IMG/VR virus record: IMGVR_UViG_3300030104_002966
Span: 1-20,552 of that record
Length of the DNA: 20,552 nucleotides
Source of the DNA: a virus
Direction: 5' to 3' (one strand)
This document shows, in pieces, positions 16,255-20,552 of the stretch. The translations under genes were made by a program, and so were the position numbers. The notes beneath the pieces are model-generated. The model did not search any database. It was not told the origin of the DNA and saw nothing but the letters and a program-made list of their open reading frames with translations. Within the stretch, counting starts at the first letter, position 1; every line of letters begins with the position of its first letter.

Positions 16255-16521
16255 CTATATATTTTTTATGTATAGGGGAGAATGATCACCCATATCTTCT
16301 TCTATAAATTCATTTAAAAAATCTAATGCATCATCAAAACTCATATCTTCATCTTTTATTGTAATGTCTAAACATTTCCAAAAGTCATATATTACTCTTA
16401 ATGGTTTTGTAGCAGTCACCCCAATCATGGCATCTTCATAACCATCTGCAAGAACAATTACATCATCTTCTAAGAATAATTTTCTTTCTATTAGTTCTTC
16501 TATTATTTTATCCTTTTGCAT
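16255..16521 (-). CDS. 88-aa conserved phage protein of unknown function
   Basis: The protein has 88 acidic residues. It contains VIVLADGYEDAMIGVTATKPLRVIYDFWKCLDI and DEDMSFDDALDFLNEFIEEDMGD. The arrangement (an A/L-DGYEDAIIG strand-turn, VIYDxxKCL, then DxMSxDDALDFxNEF) is one I know from small proteins widespread in unrelated tailed phages. Their function is not established. It starts 14 bp inside the -1 frame extension of the chaperone pair and stops two bases before the terminator candidate's ATG, so it is tightly coupled to both. I would not assign it to virion structure from sequence alone. Confidence 0.6.
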   Translation of the reverse strand: MQKDKIIEELIERKLFLEDDVIVLADGYEDAMIGVTATKPLRVIYDFWKCLDITIKDEDMSFDDALDFLNEFIEEDMGDHSPLYIKNI

Positions 16522-16768
16522 TTCTTTTTAAAATACTTTCTTCTACTTTTGCTTTGTCCTTTTCAAATGATAACATATACAAACATTGATGCAACTTTAA
16601 TTTAGTTACTTTTGATATGTTTCTAATATCTCCCTTACTGAGTCCGTAAATGGATTGATACCAACCCCATTTTTTAATGAAGCTATCAGATGTGGAGGCA
16701 AATTCACTTCTTGCTGATTCTGTAAATAATTCACTATATGTTTCAATAATTCTCTTTTTAAATTCCAA
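16508..16768 (-). CDS. Minus-1 frame extension of the tail assembly chaperone candidate
   Basis: This open frame of 86 codons has no ATG in its first two thirds. Its first usable codon is a TTG lying on the T9 run, then EFKKRIIETYSELFTE. It continues KKWGWYQSIYGLSKGDI and LHQCLYMLSFEKDKAKVEES, a compact W/Y-rich helical domain of a kind I have seen after tail chaperone genes in Bacteroidota phages. It overlaps the zero-frame gene by 163 bp in the -1 frame. A slip at TTT-TTT would join 161 upstream residues to these 86, giving a 247-aa fusion like the lambda G-T pair. Independent start from a TTG or ATT codon is the alternative, and a base error in the T run is another. Confidence 0.6.
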   Translation of the reverse strand: MEFKKRIIETYSELFTESARSEFASTSDSFIKKWGWYQSIYGLSKGDIRNISKVTKLKLHQCLYMLSFEKDKAKVEESILKRNAKG

Positions 16769-17250
16769 AAAAAAAGTAGTGAAGCCATTACAATATCTAA
16801 AGGCATATTCTTCATATTGTATTTACTTGCAGTTTCATATTCTTCAATTCTGTATTGCCCTTTTCTTTTAAATGATATTGGCCTAAATAAAACACCCATT
16901 GCTTTATCCATTGTTTCCCATTCATTAAGGTAATTATCAAGATCAACATACTCCCCAAAAGTCATATCATCTAATTTAGGAATGAATCCAAATTCTTTTT
17001 CATTCATTCTGAATCTATCTTTAAATGCTGGTTTATCTTCAAATATTTTATTTAAGTCAAAAGTAATTTTATTAATGTCTGTTACTTTCATTCTTAAAGC
17101 ATCTATTAATCTTGTTTTACAAAATATCTCAATCATCTTCTGTTGGTAAAAAGTATTCATTTCTTTGCCATCAGTTATTTTAAGCCACTTTTGATATTGG
17201 CCTAAAGTGATTTCATTTAGTGATTCTGGTATAGTTAGTTTAATTGCCAT
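16606..17250 (-). CDS. Tail assembly chaperone candidate, zero-frame product
   Basis: The protein has 214 residues. It starts MAIKLTIPESLNEITLGQYQ, a pattern common to small phage proteins with an N-terminal beta strand and a helix. It contains LDDMTFGEYVDLDNYL and MDKAMGVLFRPISFKRKGQYRIEEYE, then LLFFWNLKRELL at the T9 run. Past the run the zero frame still reads like protein (NYLQNQQEVNLPPHLIASLKNGVGINPFTDSV), so both frames appear to be used. Lambda-type phages encode a chaperone G and, through a -1 slip, a longer G-T that helps load the tape measure. Here the pair stands at the head of the tail module, directly after the 32-aa ORF, with a 1-bp gap. Confidence 0.6.
   Translation of the reverse strand: MAIKLTIPESLNEITLGQYQKWLKITDGKEMNTFYQQKMIEIFCKTRLIDALRMKVTDINKITFDLNKIFEDKPAFKDRFRMNEKEFGFIPKLDDMTFGEYVDLDNYLNEWETMDKAMGVLFRPISFKRKGQYRIEEYETASKYNMKNMPLDIVMASLLFFWNLKRELLKHIVNYLQNQQEVNLPPHLIASLKNGVGINPFTDSVREILETYQK
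16767..16775 (-). promoter_or_regulatory. T9 slippery run for a -1 ribosomal frameshift
   Basis: On the minus strand the run is CTT TTT TTT TGG in the zero frame and contains the heptamer T-TTT-TTT, which fits the X-XXY-YYZ form of -1 frameshift sites. A one-base slip back reads TTG GAA TTT in the frame of the 86-codon ORF. I see no clear stem downstream, and stimulatory structures are hard to judge by eye. The run also makes a sequencing indel possible. Confidence 0.55.
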
Positions 17251-17251
17251 A

Positions 17252-17350
17252 TTAAAAAAGGTTAGTTGGTGTAAATGCTTTAATACTTAATTTAAGTTTT
17301 TCTTGTTCAATATATTTAATGTATTTAATTATCTTTTTAATAAGCTTCAT
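17252..17350 (-). CDS. 32-aa basic microprotein
   Basis: The minus strand has an ATG at 17350 and a TAA at 17254-17252. The product starts MKLIKKIIKYIKYIEQEKLK and ends in SIKAFTPTNLF. It is Lys/Ile-rich and could form an amphipathic helix. Copy A of the promoter-like element (17351-17386) lies directly before its ATG, and the next gene starts one base after its stop. It could be a translated leader peptide, a small membrane-active peptide or a mere leader ORF. The codons look ordinary for this genome. No homologue is known to me. Confidence 0.45.
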   Translation of the reverse strand: MKLIKKIIKYIKYIEQEKLKLSIKAFTPTNLF

Positions 17351-17386
17351 ATTATATAAATGTTTTTTTTTTGACTTTGTTATATA
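17351..17386 (-). promoter_or_regulatory. Promoter-like repeat, copy A, upstream of the tail module
   Basis: On the minus strand this reads TATAAC (17384-17379), six bases (AAAGTC), ten A (17372-17363), then CATTTATATAAT and the ATG at 17350. It is the near twin of 8717-8752: same length, same A10 tract, same 28-nt distance, same CATTTATATA core. It lies in the gap after the terminase large subunit gene, where a new transcript for the tail module is expected. There is no Bacteroidota-type TAnnTTTG box at this place. Confidence 0.5.
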
Positions 17387-17404
17387 GGAATTTAATATTT
17401 ATTT

Positions 17405-18613
17405 TTAATAGTAATGATATTCACCCTTATTTGGGTTTTGTAATTGATAGCTTACTGCATATCTCAATGCATCAATAGCATGATTAAATTTATCTATTGG
17501 TGTTTGTGATTTCTTCTCTAACCAACAGTAGTTGTTTAGTTCTTTAATTAAATCTGTACTTTCTTCATCAATAATCAAATCATAATCTTGCAATAAGCTA
17601 ATACCATAAGTTATTGAACCTTGACCTTTTATTGCTGCTACTATATTATTGTTTCTTGTTAACTCAGAAATTAATCTTGGTTCAGCTGAATCACCTACAA
17701 TTAAATCTCTATTTGCAAATTTAGTATTTAATGTTGCTATATCACTTGTTGTGAGTTTAGGTTGGTAAAAACATAACTTAACATAAATTAGTTTATTCTC
17801 TTTATCTATATTGGTTTGTACTAATGTTGTTGGATCATTGCTAAATCCATAATCTTGGCCAAATACATTTTTCCCCACTTGTTTAAACTTTCCTATTTTC
17901 CAATTAGTAAATATTACACCTTCTGCTTTATCTAACCATGAACCAAGTATTGTGTGCTTGTATCTACTTGGCCTACGTTCTTTCATTCTTTCTATTTGCT
18001 CTATATAACTTTTACTTAGGTTTTCAATGTTATCTAAATAAGTTGTGTGAATGTAAGTTGTATCATCTTTAGTTATGTTGCTTCCAGCTTCAACACCTTT
18101 TGATTCAAACCATCTTTGATATATAAAGTTTTCTTTAGTTGTTGGATTTAGTATTAATATTACTCTATTATCTAAACCCTTTTGACGTACTGATAAATCT
18201 ATTTTATCAAACATATCTTCATCAGTCATTTCTTCTGCTTCATCAAATACCCATGTTGTAATCCCTTGTAATGATTTAAGATTTGCAGTTTGATCACCTG
18301 AACTTGTTTTAATACCTCTAAATAGTATTTTAGATTTAGTTACCTTGTTTAATACTTCATCTTTAGTTATTACAAAGTCTTCTGTTTTTTTTAGTAGTTC
18401 TATTTTTTCTATGAACTCAGGTATTATAGATATTGATGCAGAACGCAAAGTATATCTTGTAAATAGAATAGTATGCCCAGCTTCATATGTTAGTAATAGT
18501 AAGAATGTGTTAATAGCAAAGGATTTACCAGAACCCCTTCCACCAGTTACAATAAAATAACGTGAATCAGATTCTTCAAATATTTTATATTTATTGCTTA
18601 AACTTAATTGCAC
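17405..18613 (-). CDS. terL: Terminase large subunit
   Basis: The protein has 402 residues and packages DNA through the portal, cutting the concatemer. The N-terminal ATPase shows Walker A GGRGSGKS at about 24-31, Walker B VFDEAEEM near 123-130 with the acidic pair D-E, and a coupling motif ILNPTT near 155. The C-terminal RNase-H-like nuclease has FGQDYGFSND (about 252), IVGDSAEP (about 306) and NHAIDALRYA (about 378), so the three acidic residues of the triad are intact. This is the PBSX-type Terminase_3 layout. The start is a GTG at 18613, 23 bp inside the small subunit gene. Its stop precedes the tail module promoter candidate. Confidence 0.9.
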   Translation of the reverse strand: MQLSLSNKYKIFEESDSRYFIVTGGRGSGKSFAINTFLLLLTYEAGHTILFTRYTLRSASISIIPEFIEKIELLKKTEDFVITKDEVLNKVTKSKILFRGIKTSSGDQTANLKSLQGITTWVFDEAEEMTDEDMFDKIDLSVRQKGLDNRVILILNPTTKENFIYQRWFESKGVEAGSNITKDDTTYIHTTYLDNIENLSKSYIEQIERMKERRPSRYKHTILGSWLDKAEGVIFTNWKIGKFKQVGKNVFGQDYGFSNDPTTLVQTNIDKENKLIYVKLCFYQPKLTTSDIATLNTKFANRDLIVGDSAEPRLISELTRNNNIVAAIKGQGSITYGISLLQDYDLIIDEESTDLIKELNNYCWLEKKSQTPIDKFNHAIDALRYAVSYQLQNPNKGEYHYY

Positions 18614-18938
18614 TAACTAATTGTTTAAAGTCATGTGATACTGTTTCAGTCGTGTTTAAATCTACTGTATCTTTAGGTGAGCCATAACCTGAATTCATTA
18701 ATGCATTATAAGCATTTACATCACCTTTTTCAAATGCCTTTTGTAATACTGCAATAGTCATATGATGTTCAGCACTTAACCATTCTTCTTTGCCAGTTAA
18801 TGGATTTTTTCTTTTTAATAAAACTTCTAATAATTCTCTTACTACTGTACTTCTATTCTTACTTCCTTTTGGTCTGCCTTTAGGATTTCCACTTTGTCCT
18901 TTTGTCCAACTTTTTAAATTTTCTTCATTTGCCATCAT
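18591..18938 (-). CDS. terS: Terminase small subunit candidate
   Basis: The protein has 115 residues. The N-terminus contains WTKGQSGNPKGRPKGSKNRST, the DUF5681-type motif found in small packaging proteins, which mark DNA for the terminase. A helical part follows (VVRELLEVLLKRKNP, HHMTIAVLQKAFEKGDVNAYNALMNSGYGSP). A second ATG lies at 18935, and either start fits. Its 5' end overlaps the 40-aa gene by 14 bp and its 3' end overlaps the large subunit by 23 bp. The placement directly before the large subunit supports the name. Confidence 0.75.
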   Translation of the reverse strand: MMANEENLKSWTKGQSGNPKGRPKGSKNRSTVVRELLEVLLKRKNPLTGKEEWLSAEHHMTIAVLQKAFEKGDVNAYNALMNSGYGSPKDTVDLNTTETVSHDFKQLVSAIKFKQ

Positions 18939-19047
18939 TCATTGTATTTTCATTGTTGATTTGTTCTAACTGTTCTAAATATATTAATAATTTTTCTTCA
19001 GTTTGTTTTCTTGTTTTATGTTCACTTTTCTTTGTTTTCTTCTTCAT
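18925..19047 (-). CDS. 40-aa basic/acidic microprotein
   Basis: The minus strand has an ATG at 19047 and a TGA at 18927-18925. The 40 residues start MKKKTKKSEHKTRKQTEEKL and continue LIYLEQLEQINNENTMNDGK. The N-terminus is Lys-rich and a short Leu/Ile helix follows. It overlaps the 121-aa gene by 26 bp and the small terminase gene by 14 bp, as do other real genes of this set. It fills the only gap in the block, so a real coupled gene is likely. No family is known to me. A DNA-binding or accessory packaging role would be a guess. Confidence 0.5.
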   Translation of the reverse strand: MKKKTKKSEHKTRKQTEEKLLIYLEQLEQINNENTMNDGK

Positions 19048-19387
19048 AGGTTTTGTATAAAGTTTTCATTTGTTGTATTAAGTCCCTTACACAAGATCCA
19101 CAGCTTGATGATTCTTTTTTGGCATTAAATACTCTATTGAATATTTTTAATAGTTCTTTTTGTTCTATGTTGGTTAATGTGTTTCTATGTTTGCTGAAGA
19201 ATTCTTTTAGATAATTGTATTCATCTTCTATTAAGCATTTAGCATTTTTATATGGGAATAGTTTATTTAGTTTTTCTTTCCTGGCTTCACATCCGCAATC
19301 TTCACCCAATATGAATTTAGCTACTTTATCTATTTTTGTTTTCTTTAATACTTTTTCTATACTATCTCCTAAACCTTTAGATTTCAT
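19022..19387 (-). CDS. Conserved Cys-containing phage protein of unknown function
   Basis: The protein has 121 residues, is Lys/Glu-rich and mostly helical. It starts MKSKGLGDSIEKVLKKTKIDKVAKFILGEDCGCEARKEKLNKLFPY. A Cys pair (ED-C-G-C, about 31-33) and a second (S-C-G-S-C near 96-99) frame the middle. I recognise the pattern GLGDxxEKxxKxTxIxKV followed by DCGCxxRKExLNxxFPY from Bacteroidota phages, where it lies close to the packaging genes. The function is not established, and four Cys suggest a zinc site. It overlaps the sigma-like gene by 11 bp and encloses the start of the 40-aa gene. Confidence 0.65.
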   Translation of the reverse strand: MKSKGLGDSIEKVLKKTKIDKVAKFILGEDCGCEARKEKLNKLFPYKNAKCLIEDEYNYLKEFFSKHRNTLTNIEQKELLKIFNRVFNAKKESSSCGSCVRDLIQQMKTLYKTYEEENKEK

Positions 19388-19877
19388 TTTTTAATTTTCT
19401 TTTAATTTTTTTTTTACACTTGCTAATTGTGTTTTGTACTACTACATGACTAATTTTAGTTGCTTTGCTTAAGCTTCTAATTGTATGAAATTCCTTTCTA
19501 TATAAATTAAATAGTTTTCTATCAAACCAATAAAATGAATTTACTATTTCATCTATCTTCTTTTCTATATTGAATTTGTTTATTTCTGGTTCTTTAGTTT
19601 CTATTGTATGATTATCTTTTAATTCTGTTTTTAAGCTTTCTTGTTTTTGTGCATTTAAGTACATAGTGTACAAAATTTTATTAACATATCCAATATGTGG
19701 TTTATTGTTTTGAATTGCTTTTTTTATTACCTCATCTTTTGAACCATGAATTTTTAAATACATATCTTGTACTATATCTTCAGCAATTATGTTTTCATCA
19801 TTTATTAAAGCATCAACATTTGAAATCCATTTATTATGGTATTCAGCTAATAATGATAATACTTTGTTTTTATCCAC
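19377..19877 (-). CDS. Phage sigma factor-like protein, ECF type
   Basis: The protein has 166 residues and starts with GTG at 19877. Residues 25-75 resemble sigma region 2: IIAEDIVQDMYLKIH at 30-44, the core-binding helix of ECF-type sigma factors. A charged linker follows (80-105). Residues 105-160 resemble region 4: YWFDRKLFNLYRKEFHTIRSLSKATKISHVVVQNTISKCKKKIKR is a helix-turn-helix with a basic end. Such proteins join host RNA polymerase and select phage promoters. It lies upstream of the terminase genes, which suits a switch to late transcription. The two promoter-like repeats in this window are the obvious candidate targets (inference). It could also be a sigma-like regulator without promoter activity. 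Confidence 0.65.
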   Translation of the reverse strand: MDKNKVLSLLAEYHNKWISNVDALINDENIIAEDIVQDMYLKIHGSKDEVIKKAIQNNKPHIGYVNKILYTMYLNAQKQESLKTELKDNHTIETKEPEINKFNIEKKIDEIVNSFYWFDRKLFNLYRKEFHTIRSLSKATKISHVVVQNTISKCKKKIKRKLKNEI

Positions 19878-19889
19878 GTTCTTACAAAA

Positions 19890-20255
19890 TTATAATTTTT
19901 TTTGATTCCTAAATTCCTCAAGTTCTAATAATAAATTTAAAAAATCATTTAATTCTATAGCACAGTAATCTAATTCAAAATTTTTAGTAAATACTACTAA
20001 TGGTGTTTTACCCCTTGGCGCATCATTTCTACTTTGCTCTAATGCTTTCCATATGTTTAATTTTTCTTGGTTCTTACATTCAAAACTAAATTCACTTATT
20101 ATACTATTATCATCAATGCAAATAATGTCACCTTTAAAGTCCATTCCACCACTTAATGGTGTTCTTCTTACTTTAATGTTAAATAATTCTTTTAGTTTAT
20201 TAGCAATTGATAATTCAAATCTTTTGCCCTTTTGTTGACTTGACTTTCCACCCAT
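19890..20255 (-). CDS. PD-(D/E)XK nuclease, Holliday junction resolvase-like
   Basis: The protein has 121 residues. It starts MGGKSSQQKGKRFELSIANKL, with an N-terminal Glu (E14) on a helix. SGGMDFKGDIICID follows, with an Asp (D43), then FSFECKNQE with the E-x-K pair (E59, K61). E14, D43 and E-x-K make the PD-(D/E)XK metal site. The short length and the G-x-R-F-E start are typical of Holliday-junction-resolvase-like phage nucleases. The expected role is to cut branched DNA before packaging. It stands 3 bp after the 84-aa gene and 12 bp before the sigma-like gene. Another PD-(D/E)XK restriction-like nuclease is the alternative. Confidence 0.75.
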   Translation of the reverse strand: MGGKSSQQKGKRFELSIANKLKELFNIKVRRTPLSGGMDFKGDIICIDDNSIISEFSFECKNQEKLNIWKALEQSRNDAPRGKTPLVVFTKNFELDYCAIELNDFLNLLLELEEFRNQKKL

Positions 20256-20258
20256 AGT

Positions 20259-20513
20259 TTATTCTTTAGTTTCTAATTCAGTTTGTTTTGCTTCTTCAGC
20301 TTTCATTAAATCAATTAATTCATTTATGTATTCATGCAAATCTGGATTTGAAAATAGTAATACTGCAATCACACTTAAATTTTTTTGATTAGGTGCTTTA
20401 ATCTTAATTTTACTTTTTTCATCCATCATTAAGGCACACCACATATGTGCTTTATTAATTTCTTTAATTACTTCTTTTGTTAATGCTTTTTTAATTTGTC
20501 TATTAGGGTTCAT
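20259..20513 (-). CDS. 84-aa helical protein of unknown function
   Basis: The protein has 84 residues. It starts MNPNRQIKKALTKEVIKEIN, with a Lys-rich helix. SVIAVLLFSNPDLHEYINELIDLMKAEEA follows, then a Glu/Thr-rich tail. There is no catalytic motif or membrane segment. The start overlaps the preceding gene fragment by 11 bp and the stop is 3 bp before the nuclease ATG, so it belongs to the same operon. I do not recognise it. A small nucleic-acid-associated protein would fit the neighbours, but that is only context. Confidence 0.45.
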   Translation of the reverse strand: MNPNRQIKKALTKEVIKEINKAHMWCALMMDEKSKIKIKAPNQKNLSVIAVLLFSNPDLHEYINELIDLMKAEEAKQTELETKE

Positions 20514-20552
20514 ATAGTTTTCTTATTTGTTCACCAAGTTCTTTGTCATTAG
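20503..20552 (-). CDS. Partial gene, C-terminal end
   Basis: The minus strand is open from the window edge to a TAA at 20505-20503, reading NDKELGEQIRKLYEP at its end. The frame has no stop before the edge and it overlaps the next ATG by 11 bp, in the style of its neighbours. Only 15 residues are visible, so its function cannot be told. Confidence 0.45.
   Translation of the reverse strand, partial: NDKELGEQIRKLYEP

Noticed and set aside
16254-16280. A third, degenerate copy of the promoter-like repeat before the terminator candidate (ATATATAGTATGAA)
   Set aside because: Only the last bases agree; the A10 tract is reduced to six A, the TATAAC spacing is not kept, and the place is inside the 88-aa coding region. 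Likely chance similarity.
19885-19892. TAATTTTG on the minus strand before the sigma-like gene, matching the Bacteroidota TAnnTTTG box
   Set aside because: The nearest upstream TTG is about 26 bases away, longer than the usual spacing, and such matches are expected by chance in DNA this AT-rich. It also overlaps the nuclease stop. A host-read promoter here is possible but not supported.
1-20552. Anti-phage defence system, CRISPR array, transposon, integrase, tRNA or lysis genes
   Set aside because: No matching proteins, terminal inverted repeats, regular spaced repeats or cloverleaf sequences were seen. Everything on the minus strand reads as one phage late region.

Overview
This window is a contiguous block of the structural (late) region of a tailed double-stranded DNA bacteriophage. 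Long non-contractile tail morphology (siphovirus-like) is inferred from a tape measure protein, a tail tube candidate and the absence of any recognisable sheath. Every gene I can support lies on the minus strand, so transcription runs from high to low coordinates. Base composition is very AT-rich (by eye about 30% GC). Start codons are preceded by A-rich leaders and not by Shine-Dalgarno sequences, which is typical of Bacteroidota. Several proteins resemble families I know from flavobacterial and other Bacteroidota phages. The likely host is therefore an AT-rich, perhaps marine, Bacteroidota bacterium. That is inference, not a database match.

Layout in transcription order. (1) 20552-18925: small and regulatory genes: a gene tail cut by the window edge, an 84-aa unknown, a PD-(D/E)XK nuclease of the Holliday-junction-resolvase type, an ECF-like sigma factor, a conserved Cys-containing 121-aa protein and a 40-aa microprotein. 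(2) 18938-17405: terminase small and large subunits. (3) 17386-10011: tail module. It starts with a promoter-like repeat and a 32-aa ORF. Next comes a two-frame gene pair with a T9 slippery run (candidate tail assembly chaperone), then an 88-aa protein, a tail-terminator candidate, an HK97-gp10-like protein, two large tail or baseplate proteins, a 53-aa protein and the tape measure. (4) 9998-6405: head module: a multi-domain XkdF-type protease, a 48-aa CxC/CC microprotein, a second copy of the promoter-like repeat, the scaffold, the major capsid protein, a hairpin, the tail tube candidate and a rho-independent terminator. (5) 6385-1: a small beta-rich protein, the portal with a C-terminal extra domain, a coiled-coil protein, a head-tail connector candidate, two proteins with LamG/concanavalin-like domains (probable receptor- or glycan-binding fibres) and the start of one more gene.

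The most interesting points are: (a) two near-identical promoter-like elements about 8.6 kb apart, each exactly 28 nt from TATAAC to an ATG, one heading the tail module and one the scaffold/capsid unit, in a phage that carries its own sigma-like gene; (b) a probable -1 programmed frameshift at T9; (c) an unusual gene order, with the tail block between terminase and head genes and the portal after the capsid and tail tube genes; (d) extra conserved domains fused to the protease and the portal. Several small genes were read directly from the sequence (8773-8919, 11929-12090, 17252-17350, 18925-19047 and both edge fragments). I see no integrase, lysis gene, tRNA, CRISPR array, transposon or reverse transcriptase. 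No gene-free stretch longer than 300 bases exists.
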